Of a stretch of 64,000 nt of DNA, positions 1 to 8,434 are shown in pieces (positions within the stretch are counted from its first letter, which is position 1; each line of letters opens with the position of its first letter). The translations under genes and the position numbers were made by a program. The notes beneath the pieces were generated by a model. It was not told the DNA's origin. It searched no databases and saw only the letters and a program-made list of their open reading frames with translations. Source of the stretch: a bacterium (GTDB taxonomy: Bacteria > Elusimicrobiota > Elusimicrobia > Elusimicrobiales > UBA9959). The stretch spans positions 1-64,000 of the forward strand of contig JAJZPL010000002.1 in NCBI GenBank assembly GCA_021811185.1, in the 5' to 3' direction.

Positions 1-24
1 TAACCTATGTGGAGCTTATAACCA

Positions 25-2571
25 ATGAAAATAAAATCGTTCAACGTTATTCCTAATCTTCCCGACAGCCTGAAGGCCCTTGAGGAGCTTTCGACCAACA
101 TGTGGTTCACCTGGAACTGGGACGCCATCATGATGTTCGTCAGCATTAACGAGGACCTGTGGCACCGTTCCCACCGCAACCCCAAGTGGGTGCTGGGCAC
201 GCTGGCGCCGGAGCGGCTGGAAGAACTGAGCCGCGACGGCAACTTCCTGGGCAGGCTTTCCGCGATCAAGCAGAAGTTCGAGAATTATATTTCCTATAAG
301 GATACCTGGTTCGCCAAGAACCGCGAGGAGCAGGACAAGGACATGCTGGTGGCCTACTTCTCGATGGAGTACGGCATAGGCGAGGGCCTTCCTATATATT
401 CCGGCGGCCTGGGGATGCTCTCCGGCGACCACCTGAAGTCCTCCTCCGACCTGGGCATGCCCGTGGTGGGCGTGGGCCTTCTTTATAAGAAAGGCTACGT
501 GCAGCAGGTGCTGAACCGCGACAACTGGCAGGTGGAGCGCTACCCCGAGAACGACTGGTACAACATGCCGGTAGAGATAGTTAAGAACGGCGCGGGCAAC
601 CCGCTGCGCGTGCACGTGGACCTGGCGGGCGAGAGCGTGGCGGTGGGCGTGTGGAAGGTTCCGGTGGGCCGCACCTCCCTGTTCCTGCTGGACACCAACC
701 TGCCGGAGAACTCCCCGGCCGCCCGCACGATAACCGAACAGCTTTACGGCGGCGACAGGGAAAACCGCATCCGCCAGGAGATAGTGCTGGGCATAGGCGG
801 CGCCAGGGCGCTGGAAGCCATGGGCCTGAAGCCCACCGTGTTCCACGTGAACGAGGGGCACAGCGCCTTCCTGCTGCTGGAGCGCATCCTCAACCTGATG
901 AAGACCCGCGGCCTGGCTTACGCCGAGGCGCGCGAGCTGGTGTGGGCCTCGTCGGCCTTTACCACGCACACGCCGGTGATGGCCGGCAACGAATATTTCG
1001 ACTTCGAGCTGATGCGCAAGTACATGGAGAAGTATGTGCGCGAACTCGGGCTGACCTTCCCCGAATTCCTGGAGATCGGCAAGGAAGAGCATTCCTCGAT
1101 GGGCTTCTGCATGACCGTGCTGGCCATGCGGCTCTGCGCTTTCCTTAACGGCGTCAGCCTGCTGCACCGCGACGTGTCCCGCGACATGTGGTGCAAACTC
1201 TGGCCGGGGCTGCCCCGCTACGAGATCCCCATCGAGGGGGTGACCAACGGCGTGCATACCTCCTCGTGGATCAGCCACGAGCACCACCAGCTTTACAGCA
1301 AGGCGCTGTGCGGAGGGAGCAACGGCGTGCCCGACTCCTGCGACTTCGCCAAGGTGGCGGAGATCGACGACAAGGAACTCTGGGACACGCACATGGTGCG
1401 CAAGAACAAGCTGGTGGGCCTGGTGCGCGACCGCCTGCGCCGCCAGCATCAGCGCCTGGGCTCCGACCGCACCGTCCTCGAAGAGGCCGGCAAGGTGCTC
1501 AACCCCGAATATCTGACGATAGGTTTCGCGCGGCGCTTCGCCACCTACAAGCGCGCCACGCTGTTCATGCGCGACCTTGAGCGCCTGCTAGAACTGGTGA
1601 CCGACGAGAAGATGCCGGTGCAGTTCGTGTTCGCCGGCAAGGCCCACCAGGCCGACGCCCACGGCAAGGAGTTCATAAAGCAGGTGGCCAGGCTGTCCAT
1701 GGACAAGCGCTTCAAGAACCGCATCATCTTCGTGGAAGACTACAACATGAACGTGGCGCGCTACCTGGTGCAGGGCGTGGACGTGTGGCTGAACAACCCG
1801 ATCCGGCCCCTGGAGGCTTCGGGCACCAGCGGCATGAAGGCCGCGGCCAACGGCGTGATGAACCTTTCCGTGCTGGACGGGTGGTGGGTGGAGGGCTACT
1901 CCCCCGAAGTGGGCTGGGCCATCGGCGGCGTGGAGCCCTACAACACCGAAGAGGAACGCGATTACGTGGAAGCGGAATCCATCTATAACCTTATCAAGAA
2001 GGTTATTGCCCCGCTCTATTACGACCGCGACGCCTCCGGGCTGCCGCGCGGCTGGATCAAGATGATGAAGGCCTGCGTGCAGAAGCTGATCCCGCATTTC
2101 AACACCAACCGCATGCTGCGCGAATACTACGAGAAGTTCTACATCCGCGCCCACCGCTCCTCCAGGAAGTTCGCGGACAACTCCCGCGTGGCCGAGCTGG
2201 CGCGCTGGCGCAAAAAGCTGGACGAGAACTGGTCCCGCGTGAAAGTGGTGACCGACCAGTTCAAGCCGGAGATGGAAGTGCACGCGGGCTCGAAACTGCC
2301 GTTCAGCGCCGTGGTCTGGCTGGGCGACCTGAAGCCCGAGGACGTGGACGTGCAGCTTTACCTGGGCGTGGCCGGCGGCGACGAGATCTTCAAGGAAGGC
2401 AGCGCCGTCTCCATGAAGCACGAAGCGCGCATGGGCGACGCCTACGTGTACAAGGGCGAGATCCCCTGCTACAAGAGCGGGCGGCACGACTTCGCCGTGC
2501 GCGTGATAGGCAGGCACCCCGACGCGGTGAACGCGCTGATGCCGCTCTACCTCAAGTGGGGGGAAGAGTAG
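25..2571 (+). CDS. glgP: Alpha-glucan (glycogen/maltodextrin) phosphorylase, GT35
   Basis: This 848-residue enzyme removes glucose units from alpha-1,4-glucans as glucose-1-phosphate, in the cytoplasm. The N-terminus (about residues 10-120, including TNMWFTWNWDA) matches the DUF3417 region of the bacterial alpha-glucan phosphorylase subfamily, and the length fits that subfamily. The pyridoxal-phosphate site reads EASGTSGMKAAANG, placing the Schiff-base lysine at about residue 605. A short beta-rich tail follows the catalytic core. The start ATG lies about 10 bases after GGAG. No upstream gene is visible. GH57 branching enzyme and GH57/DUF3536 genes at 46.6-50.8 kb probably act on the same polymer. 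Family is clear; preference for glycogen over maltodextrin cannot be read from sequence. Confidence 0.95.
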   Translation: MKIKSFNVIPNLPDSLKALEELSTNMWFTWNWDAIMMFVSINEDLWHRSHRNPKWVLGTLAPERLEELSRDGNFLGRLSAIKQKFENYISYKDTWFAKNREEQDKDMLVAYFSMEYGIGEGLPIYSGGLGMLSGDHLKSSSDLGMPVVGVGLLYKKGYVQQVLNRDNWQVERYPENDWYNMPVEIVKNGAGNPLRVHVDLAGESVAVGVWKVPVGRTSLFLLDTNLPENSPAARTITEQLYGGDRENRIRQEIVLGIGGARALEAMGLKPTVFHVNEGHSAFLLLERILNLMKTRGLAYAEARELVWASSAFTTHTPVMAGNEYFDFELMRKYMEKYVRELGLTFPEFLEIGKEEHSSMGFCMTVLAMRLCAFLNGVSLLHRDVSRDMWCKLWPGLPRYEIPIEGVTNGVHTSSWISHEHHQLYSKALCGGSNGVPDSCDFAKVAEIDDKELWDTHMVRKNKLVGLVRDRLRRQHQRLGSDRTVLEEAGKVLNPEYLTIGFARRFATYKRATLFMRDLERLLELVTDEKMPVQFVFAGKAHQADAHGKEFIKQVARLSMDKRFKNRIIFVEDYNMNVARYLVQGVDVWLNNPIRPLEASGTSGMKAAANGVMNLSVLDGWWVEGYSPEVGWAIGGVEPYNTEEERDYVEAESIYNLIKKVIAPLYYDRDASGLPRGWIKMMKACVQKLIPHFNTNRMLREYYEKFYIRAHRSSRKFADNSRVAELARWRKKLDENWSRVKVVTDQFKPEMEVHAGSKLPFSAVVWLGDLKPEDVDVQLYLGVAGGDEIFKEGSAVSMKHEARMGDAYVYKGEIPCYKSGRHDFAVRVIGRHPDAVNALMPLYLKWGEE

Positions 2572-2581
2572 AGGCGGCGTG

Positions 2582-2609
2582 TTGTGCGGCGCTTTAAAAT
2601 ATATATAAT
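2582..2609 (+). promoter_or_regulatory. Sigma-70-type promoter of the cold shock gene
   Basis: TTGTGC (2582-2587), a 16-base spacer and a perfect TATAAT (2604-2609) precede the cold shock gene. The start codon is at 2673, so the leader would be about 55-60 bases. It contains a small GGCC/GGCC hairpin. A longish structured leader is usual for cold shock genes. Confidence 0.6.
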
Positions 2610-2672
2610 GTTTTTAACGGCCGGAAACGGCCCTGTAGTGATCAGTAAAAAACTAGAGAGGTAAATAAGCAA

Positions 2673-2888
2673 ATGTCTAAAGGTAAAGTAAAGTGGTTCA
2701 ACGATAAGAAAGGTTTCGGCTTCATTATCCCGGAAGACGGTTCCAAGGACCTTTTCGTGCATCATTCTTCAGTGCTTGGTGAAGGTTTCAAGACCCTGGC
2801 GGAGAACCAGGAAGTCGAATTCGAAACCGAGAACACCGACAAGGGCCCCAAGGCGATCAACGTCAAGAAGATACAGCCCGCTAAATAA
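2673..2888 (+). CDS. csp: Cold shock protein, CspA family
   Basis: A 71-residue single cold-shock domain protein, the normal length for the family. It binds single-stranded RNA/DNA and melts secondary structure. RNP1 reads KGFGFI and RNP2 reads DLFVHHS; the N-terminus GKVKWFN is classic. An SD-like GAGAGG lies upstream and an own promoter and terminator make it monocistronic. Whether it is cold-induced or constitutive cannot be told. Confidence 0.97.
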   Translation: MSKGKVKWFNDKKGFGFIIPEDGSKDLFVHHSSVLGEGFKTLAENQEVEFETENTDKGPKAINVKKIQPAK

Positions 2889-2915
2889 AGATACCATCTT
2901 TACTTTAGTAAAAGT

Positions 2916-2947
2916 CCGGCCCCGCTAGATGCGGGGCCGGTTTTTTT
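2916..2947 (+). terminator. Rho-independent terminator of csp
   Basis: A perfect 10-bp GC stem (2916-2925 with 2931-2940), a 5-base loop and a run of seven T follow the cold shock gene. Confidence 0.92.
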
Positions 2948-2970
2948 ACGGAACGGGGCGCGGGCGGGGC

Positions 2971-3969
2971 TCAGTAGTACTGGAGCTCCCGCTTGGTTAT
3001 TTCCGGGGCGGACTGGGCGTCGGCCAGGCGGTTGCCGTTGTAAACGATCACGCGGGTCCTGCGCTGTTCGGTCCAGTTGCCCTTGGGGTCGTACTTGTAG
3101 GCGTAGGTGTATTCGTACTTGGCTTCCGCCGCGTCGGCGTCGTAGACCAGCTCCTTTTCGTGGCGGCCCTTGGCGTCGCAGTAGATCTCCGAGCGGGTGA
3201 CGGGCTGTTCGCCGGAATCGTAAGTGGTGAGCACTTCGCGGCGGAGCGTGCCGTCCTCGCGCAGCTCGTACACGGTCCTGCGGCGCAGTTCGTTGTTCTC
3301 GCCGTATTCGGCGCGGGCGCGGGAACTGGTGGCTTTGTCCCAGGTGAAGGCCTCGCGCTTAAGCTGGCGGCCGTCGGGATCTTCGTAGATGGTCCCGGTG
3401 AGGTTGTTGGCCTTGTCGTAGGCGTAAAGGGTGATGGACTCCAGGTTCAGGTCGGGGTCGAACGCCCGCTCTTCCGTGACGAAGCCGCGCGGGTTGTAGA
3501 GGCGGAAGATCTGCCGGACGGGCTTGCGCGCCGTCTCCCGGCCCTGGGAGGGGGAGGCGTCGTAGACCAGCGCGGCGCCGAAGTCCTTTTTGAGGTTCTT
3601 GCGGCAGAAATCGTCCAGGGAGGAACGGGCTTCCTCGCTGAACGTGGACGTGAGCTTTTGTTCGGACTTCAGGCTTTCGCACAGGGCGCGGGCCTCTTCT
3701 TTTTCCTTGTAGACGAAGGAATTTTTGAGGACCAGGGTCTTGCCGTCGTATTCGGCTTCCTCGGTCTTCATGCCGTACAGGTCGCAGGCGACGGAGGCGA
3801 CGCTTGTGGGTTTGCCGTCGAGCCACGCCTTGCCGCGGCGGAGGGGCTCCATGCGGGAGGTCTTCACCGCGCGGACCCTTGGTTTGAATTCGGGGCAGCG
3901 CAGGTCGGTCTGGGCGGACGCGGCGGCCGCAAGGCAGAAGAAGAAGAAGGCGAACAGGCTTGGTCTCAT
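2971..3969 (-). CDS. Secreted YD-repeat-like protein of unknown function
   Basis: A 332-residue protein with a clear signal peptide (MRPSLFAFFFFCLAAAASA, cut before QTDLRC). The mature part is charged and from about residue 180 shows loose repeated strands such as TGTIYEDPDGRQ and YAYKYDPKGNWTEQ, which resemble single YD/RHS-type repeats rather than a full Rhs shell. SD GAGGGGAGA precedes the ATG, and a TATAAT lies on the minus strand at 4002-3997. It stands alone between csp and the DUF3467 gene. Probably periplasmic or surface exposed; no enzymatic motif is visible. The Rhs genes at 18.8-25.1 kb are far larger and not obviously derived from it. Confidence 0.75.
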   Translation of the reverse strand: MRPSLFAFFFFCLAAAASAQTDLRCPEFKPRVRAVKTSRMEPLRRGKAWLDGKPTSVASVACDLYGMKTEEAEYDGKTLVLKNSFVYKEKEEARALCESLKSEQKLTSTFSEEARSSLDDFCRKNLKKDFGAALVYDASPSQGRETARKPVRQIFRLYNPRGFVTEERAFDPDLNLESITLYAYDKANNLTGTIYEDPDGRQLKREAFTWDKATSSRARAEYGENNELRRRTVYELREDGTLRREVLTTYDSGEQPVTRSEIYCDAKGRHEKELVYDADAAEAKYEYTYAYKYDPKGNWTEQRRTRVIVYNGNRLADAQSAPEITKRELQYY

Positions 3970-4055
3970 TTTGTCTCCCCTCGTTAAATCAAATATATTA
4001 TACTTAAGTACAGGTTGCCCGGCAGTACAGGTCCGGGAAAATTTAAGGAGGCCTT

Positions 4056-4358
4056 ATGGCTGAAAACAAGCAGGATCCCAGCAAACCGATGCAGCTCGAA
4101 GTGCAGATGGACGAGGCTACGTCGCAGGGCGTTTACGCCAACCTGGCCGGAGTTACGCACAGCGAGACGGAATTCATCTTCGACTTCCTGTTCCTGCAGC
4201 CCAACCAGCCCAAGGCCAAGCTGCGCACGCGCGTTATTTCCAGCCCGGTGCACACCAAGCGCTTCCTGGCCGCGCTGCTCGAGAACATCAAGCGCTACGA
4301 GGAACGCTTCGGCGCTATCCCCGAACGCGCGGTGAACCTGACGCAGGGCCACAGCTGA
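4056..4358 (+). CDS. DUF3467 family protein
   Basis: A 100-residue protein whose core (VYANLAGVTHSETEFIFDF, then PKAKLRTRVISSPVHTKRFL) matches the DUF3467 family. Members are small cytoplasmic proteins of unknown function found in anaerobes, archaea and Bacteroidetes. A strong AAGGAGG SD supports this ATG. It is monocistronic, with a terminator directly after. Function is not known and nothing here adds to it. Confidence 0.85.
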   Translation: MAENKQDPSKPMQLEVQMDEATSQGVYANLAGVTHSETEFIFDFLFLQPNQPKAKLRTRVISSPVHTKRFLAALLENIKRYEERFGAIPERAVNLTQGHS

Positions 4359-4380
4359 GAAAGCAGCCCCTGAGCTAAAA

Positions 4381-4413
4381 GAAGACCCCGCCGGAGCGGG
4401 GTCTTCTTTTTTT
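4381..4413 (+). terminator. Rho-independent terminator after the DUF3467 gene
   Basis: A 10-bp stem GAAGACCCCG / CGGGGTCTTC (4381-4390 with 4397-4406) with a 6-base loop and an uninterrupted T-run. It may also slow minus-strand transcripts arriving from the convergent gene. Confidence 0.9.
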
Positions 4414-4434
4414 GCTTTCCAGCGGGGGCCGGGC

Positions 4435-5760
4435 TTATTTATGCCCCGGGATCAGGAAGGTCTGCCTTTCTGAGGGGAGGTAGCAGTTGAGCGAGAAGCC
4501 TCTCTGCTGCACCCTGGCTTTGGCGGCCGCCAGCATGGCGTCCAGCTGTTCGTCGGAGTATTCGGGCTGGGCGTGCAGCAGCACCAGTTCCCGGGCCTGG
4601 GCCTTTTCCGCGGCGAAATCCACCACGATGGAAAGGCCGGAATGCCCCTCGTGCTTGCGGGTCTCGTAATCCGCGTCGGTGAAAGCCGCGTCGTGCATAA
4701 AAAGCTCCGAGCCCTTCACGAAGCCGCCCAGCTTCTCGTCGTAATCCTGGAAAGCGGTGGCGTCGCCCCAGATCTCGCTGTCGGGGGAGTAGGCGATCCT
4801 TTTGCCCAGCAGGTCCAGCACGTAGACCAGGGTGCTGGTGGGGTGGTTGGCGTACATGGAGGAAAGCTTCACGCCGGGCATAAGTTCGTAGTTGTCCTCT
4901 AGGATCTCGTAGATGTCTATTTTCGCCTTGGGCGGGTGCTTGGTGAGCGAGTAGGAACTGTAGAAGGTGGCCTGCGCCACTTCCTTAAGGCTCTTCTCCG
5001 GGTCGTTGGCGCCGATGAGGTGGATGGAGAAATTAGGGTCGTAGATGGGGGCGAAACTGCCCAGGCCCAGGATGTGGTCCAGGTGGAAATGCGTGAGGCA
5101 GACCCAGATATCCTTGTAGTGGCGCTTTTTGGAAACGATCTCTTTGCCAAGGTCCACTATGCCGGTGCCGGCGTCGAACACGAAGAGGTGGTCCCGGGTC
5201 TCCACCGAGACGCAGGAGGTCTGGCGGCCGTAGCGGGAGGCGCTGTTGGGCAGCGTGGTAGGAAGGCCGCGGGCGCCCCATACGGTCACGCGGATCTGCC
5301 CGGCGTCGAGGTCGCTGGACTGCGGGGCTTCTTCCTGGATGATGGCCGGGGCCACCGGCGCGGCCGGCGGGGGGGCGGGGTTGGCCGGGCTGTCGTTAAG
5401 GATGCTCTTTACGGTGTTGGAGAAGGTCTCGACGTTATAGGGTTTCTGCAGGAAAAAGTCGGCGCCGAACTGGAAAGCGCGCTGCTTTTCCACTTCATAA
5501 GACTTGCCGGAAACTACGATGATCTTGATGTGCTTGAGGGCCGGGTCGGATTTTACGGCCTTGCAGATGTCCATGCCGGTGATGCCGGGCATCATGATAT
5601 CGGTCACGATAAGGCGCGGCATCTGGGCCTTGATGGTGGGGATGGCTTCCAGCGAATCCTGGACCAGCGTTACCGTGTAGCCGGCGTCCACGAGGAGGTC
5701 GCGGGACAGCTCGCCCACCATGGGGTCGTCGTCGATGATTATGATATCCGGGTTCGCCAT
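4435..5760 (-). CDS. Receiver domain fused to metallo-beta-lactamase-fold hydrolase
   Basis: A 441-residue two-domain protein. Residues 4-120 form a CheY-like receiver with acidic pocket D11/D12, phosphoacceptor D54 (IVTDIMMPG) and K106 (FLQKPY). A Pro/Ala-rich linker (about 124-142) leads to a metallo-beta-lactamase domain (155-441) with HFHLDH at 224-229, further metal-ligand candidates in ANHPT, MHDAAF and LLHAQPE. The output is therefore a phosphorylation-controlled hydrolase rather than a DNA-binding protein. The domain resembles the MBL phosphodiesterase group (RNase Z / class II cAMP phosphodiesterase-like), so a nucleotide or cyclic nucleotide substrate is possible. SD GGAGAAA and an AT-rich promoter precede it. 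No adjacent kinase; the partner may be any of the orphan kinases nearby. Confidence 0.88.
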   Translation of the reverse strand: MANPDIIIIDDDPMVGELSRDLLVDAGYTVTLVQDSLEAIPTIKAQMPRLIVTDIMMPGITGMDICKAVKSDPALKHIKIIVVSGKSYEVEKQRAFQFGADFFLQKPYNVETFSNTVKSILNDSPANPAPPPAAPVAPAIIQEEAPQSSDLDAGQIRVTVWGARGLPTTLPNSASRYGRQTSCVSVETRDHLFVFDAGTGIVDLGKEIVSKKRHYKDIWVCLTHFHLDHILGLGSFAPIYDPNFSIHLIGANDPEKSLKEVAQATFYSSYSLTKHPPKAKIDIYEILEDNYELMPGVKLSSMYANHPTSTLVYVLDLLGKRIAYSPDSEIWGDATAFQDYDEKLGGFVKGSELFMHDAAFTDADYETRKHEGHSGLSIVVDFAAEKAQARELVLLHAQPEYSDEQLDAMLAAAKARVQQRGFSLNCYLPSERQTFLIPGHK

Positions 5761-5876
5761 TGTTTTTCTCCGCCGTCAGAATGCGGTATTTACTATAATA
5801 TACTATATAATTTTTACCGTTACATAATTGTTGCGGCTTAGTTAAAGAGTTTTACCGGCGGGCCGGCGGACAACTT

Positions 5877-6464
5877 ATGATGAGAATAATTTCGGGTACG
5901 CACGGCGGCAGGAAGATCTTCTCCGTGCCGAAGGACAAGACCTTCGTGAAGCCCATCTCCGGCCGCATCCGCCAGTCCCTGTTCGACATTATCCGCCCTT
6001 ACGTGCCGGGCTCCACCTTCCTGGACCTTTACGCCGGCGTGGGCACGGTGGGCCTGGAGGCGCTTTCCCGCGGCGCTTCCAAGGTGGTGTTCGTGGAGAA
6101 AGAGGGGCTCTGCGTAAAGACCATAGAGAAGAACATAGCGGCGCTCGGGTTCGGCGACAAGGCCAAGGTGCTGAAGGCCGACGTGCTGGGCGGCCTGAAA
6201 TGGCTGGAACATTTCGCGGAGTACAAAGGTTTCGACCTCGTGTTCATGGGGCCGCCCTACCGCACCGAGGAGAACCTGCCGCTGTCCTACAGCTTCGAGA
6301 CGCTCAAGCTGCTGGCCGACGCGAACATCGCCAACCCCGGGGCCGTGATAGTGTGCCAGCACCATAAGAAGGAAGACGTCCCCGTGCCCCAGGGCCTGGA
6401 ACACACGCGGCAGGAAAAGTACGGCGACACGCTAGTGGACTTTTACCGCCCGCTCAAGAAATGA
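5877..6464 (+). CDS. rsmD: 16S rRNA (guanine-N2)-methyltransferase RsmD
   Basis: A 195-residue SAM-dependent methyltransferase expected to modify G966 of 16S rRNA in the 30S subunit. The N-terminus MRIISGTHGGRKI and PISGRIRQSLFDI match RsmD, and motif I is FLDLYAGVGTVGLEALSRGA. Motif IV, normally (D/N)PPY, reads GPPY here (FDLVFMGPPYR). A second ATG three bases later (5880) is an equally good start. It overlaps the next gene by 4 bases (ATGA), so the two are translationally coupled. Family call is firm; catalytic competence is uncertain because of the changed motif. Confidence 0.9.
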   Translation: MMRIISGTHGGRKIFSVPKDKTFVKPISGRIRQSLFDIIRPYVPGSTFLDLYAGVGTVGLEALSRGASKVVFVEKEGLCVKTIEKNIAALGFGDKAKVLKADVLGGLKWLEHFAEYKGFDLVFMGPPYRTEENLPLSYSFETLKLLADANIANPGAVIVCQHHKKEDVPVPQGLEHTRQEKYGDTLVDFYRPLKK

Positions 6465-7180
6465 TCTTCGATCCCTTCGAGCTGAACTACAGCAAGATCC
6501 AGGCGTACCTGAACTGCCCCTACCTTTACAAGTTCATCTACGTCGAGCGCAAGTTCGCCCCGTCGACGCCTTACTCCTCGCTGGGCCTTTCCGTGCACCG
6601 GGCGCTGGGCCGCTACCACGGCAAGCCGGGGGACCTGGGCGACCTGCTCTCCTATTACGAGGATTCCTGGCTGCACCAGGGCTACGCTAAGCCGCAGGAG
6701 AGCATGGAGTTCTATAACCGCGGCGCGCAGGTGCTGGAGAACTGGTGGATGTATTTCCAGGAGCACGGCGCGCAGGTGATCTATTCGGAGAAGAATTTCG
6801 AGTTCCCTTTCGAGAAATGGCGCGTGAAGGGGACGATAGACCGCGTGGACCGCATGCCCGGCGGGATGGTGGAGCTTCTCGACTACAAAATGGGGTTCGA
6901 GGAAAAGAACAGCTGGGACGTGGCGGGCAGCCTGCAGCTTTCCATCTACGCCATCGCCCTTTCCCGCGCCTTCAAGCTCAAGGTGGGTTCCATCGGTTAT
7001 TTCATTCTCACCTCGCTGCAGAAAGTCGCCATTCCCTACGACCCGGCTTCCGAAGAGGCCACGCTGAAGCTGATCCGCGAAACGGCGGAGAAGATGACGG
7101 CGCTGGACCTGTCGCGCAAGGGGACCTGTTCCAAATGCCCCATAAAGAAACTCTGCCCGGATTTCGAGGAAGGCAGGTAG
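6461..7180 (+). CDS. PD-(D/E)XK (RecB/Cas4-like) nuclease with Fe-S cysteine set
   Basis: A 239-residue RecB-family nuclease domain protein. The N-terminal helix NYSKIQAYLNCPYLYKF is the usual RecB/AddB/Cas4 opener and carries a cysteine. The active site is spread over GTIDRVDR and VELLDYKMG, followed by the QLSIYAIAL helix (motif QxxxY-like). The C-terminus CSKCPIKKLCPDF supplies three more cysteines, so a 4Fe-4S cluster of the AddB/Cas4 type is likely. It overlaps rsmD by ATGA and ends before a terminator. No CRISPR array or helicase partner is nearby, so a general DNA repair role is more likely than adaptation. Confidence 0.85.
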   Translation: MIFDPFELNYSKIQAYLNCPYLYKFIYVERKFAPSTPYSSLGLSVHRALGRYHGKPGDLGDLLSYYEDSWLHQGYAKPQESMEFYNRGAQVLENWWMYFQEHGAQVIYSEKNFEFPFEKWRVKGTIDRVDRMPGGMVELLDYKMGFEEKNSWDVAGSLQLSIYAIALSRAFKLKVGSIGYFILTSLQKVAIPYDPASEEATLKLIRETAEKMTALDLSRKGTCSKCPIKKLCPDFEEGR

Positions 7181-7202
7181 TCCGGTAAAGCGCCGGCGGG
7201 GT

Positions 7203-7241
7203 AAAAAAATAGCCACGGACAGGACCGTGGCTATTTTTTTT
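7203..7241. terminator. Bidirectional terminator
   Basis: AAAAAAATAGCCACGG (7203-7218) pairs with CCGTGGCTATTTTTTT (7225-7240). A-run and T-run on opposite sides serve the nuclease gene (plus) and the permease gene (minus). Confidence 0.92.
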
Positions 7242-7250
7242 GCCGGCCGC

Positions 7251-8339
7251 CTATTCTTTGCAGCTGCCGGCGCTGACGTGCGGCTGGTTCTTGGTTTCAC
7301 GGTAGATCTGCAGGAAGACCAGCACGCAGGAGATAAGCAGCGGGCCCATGAAGATCCCCAGCGGCCCGTAGACCTTGAGCCCGCCGAAGATGCCGAGGAA
7401 AAGCAGGAAGATGGGGAGCTTGGCGCCCTTGCCTATAAGGATGGGGCGGATCAGGTTGTCGAGCAGGCCCACGGCCAGGGCGCCCCACAGCAGCACGAAC
7501 AGCCCGGTCTGGAAGCCTTTCCAGAAGAACATGACGGCGGCGAGGGGCAGCCAGACCAGGCTGGTGCCGACGAAAGGGACCAGCGCGGCGAAAGAGGTGA
7601 GCATGCCGAACAGGGCGGGCGCGGGCACGCCGGCCAGCCAGTACCCGAGGGCGCCGGTAAGGCCCTGGAAGGCGGCCGTCAGCAGGATGCCGCGCACCAC
7701 GGCCATGGTGGTGGTGTAAAGCTGGTTCGCGATCCGGTGCTTGTATTCCTGGTCCATCGGGATGATGTCTATCAGCCAGTGCAGGAAGCGCTCCCCGTCG
7801 CGGAAAAGCACGAAGAGCGAGATGAGCACCACCACCAGGTTGACCAGGAAGAAGAAGATGTTCCTGAGGATGACGGAGCCGGAGCTGTTGATGCTCTCCT
7901 GGAGGGATTTCAGGTTGCTGGTGACCACGTCGGCCAGGTCCAGGTCCCAGTAGTTCCTGATGGCTTCCGGCAGCGGGATCTGCAGTTCGCGCTGGGAGAT
8001 GTTGGTGAGCCACTGGTTGGTCTTGGGATAGAATTCGCGGGATTCGCGCAGCAGCAGCCAGCCGAAGATAAGCATGGGGAGAATGACCGTCAGCGCCGCG
8101 GTGAAGGTGGAGAAGGCGGCCGCGGCCGTGCGGTTGCCGAGCAGCCGCTTGCGCACCCAGTTGTGGGCGGGGAAGAAGACCAGCGCCAGCGTGGCCGAGA
8201 CCAGGATGGCGCCCAGGAACGGGGACAGCACGCGCAGCAGCTGGTACAGCAGGAAGAGCAGGATCCCGAAGAAGAAGAACGAGAACAGCTGCGCCTTGTC
8301 GAACTTGAGAAGCTTGGGGGTGGGCTGTGATCCGGGCAT
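7251..8339 (-). CDS. AI-2E/PerM family transporter (UPF0118)
   Basis: A 362-residue inner-membrane protein with about eight hydrophobic segments: two near residues 18-50, one near 70-95, then a soluble stretch (about 100-155), and a C-terminal block from 165. Family landmarks are LVPFVGTSLVWLPLA and LLDNLIRPILIGKGAKL. Members export autoinducer-2-like or other small molecules, or act as sodium/proton antiporters; the substrate cannot be predicted. The -10 hexamer sits 7 bases before ATG with no SD, so the mRNA may be leaderless. Monocistronic. Confidence 0.9.
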   Translation of the reverse strand: MPGSQPTPKLLKFDKAQLFSFFFFGILLFLLYQLLRVLSPFLGAILVSATLALVFFPAHNWVRKRLLGNRTAAAAFSTFTAALTVILPMLIFGWLLLRESREFYPKTNQWLTNISQRELQIPLPEAIRNYWDLDLADVVTSNLKSLQESINSSGSVILRNIFFFLVNLVVVLISLFVLFRDGERFLHWLIDIIPMDQEYKHRIANQLYTTTMAVVRGILLTAAFQGLTGALGYWLAGVPAPALFGMLTSFAALVPFVGTSLVWLPLAAVMFFWKGFQTGLFVLLWGALAVGLLDNLIRPILIGKGAKLPIFLLFLGIFGGLKVYGPLGIFMGPLLISCVLVFLQIYRETKNQPHVSAGSCKE

Positions 8340-8346
8340 AGCGTAA

Positions 8347-8352
8347 ATTATA
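8347..8352 (-). promoter_or_regulatory. -10 hexamer, probable leaderless promoter of the AI-2E family gene
   Basis: Minus-strand TATAAT followed by 7 bases and then the start ATG at 8339. No SD fits between. The -35 region is poor. Confidence 0.5.
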
Positions 8353-8434
8353 CTATAGATGGCCCCGCGCGGCGTCCTTCCGTGCCGGACAGTTGCGTTA
8401 GCCCCCGTTAAGTTGTTTTAATGATGGTACGCTA

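Noticed and set aside
6461-7180. RecB-like nuclease as Cas4
   Set aside because: No Cas1, Cas2 or repeat array nearby; coupling is to rsmD, so a general nuclease is the safer call.
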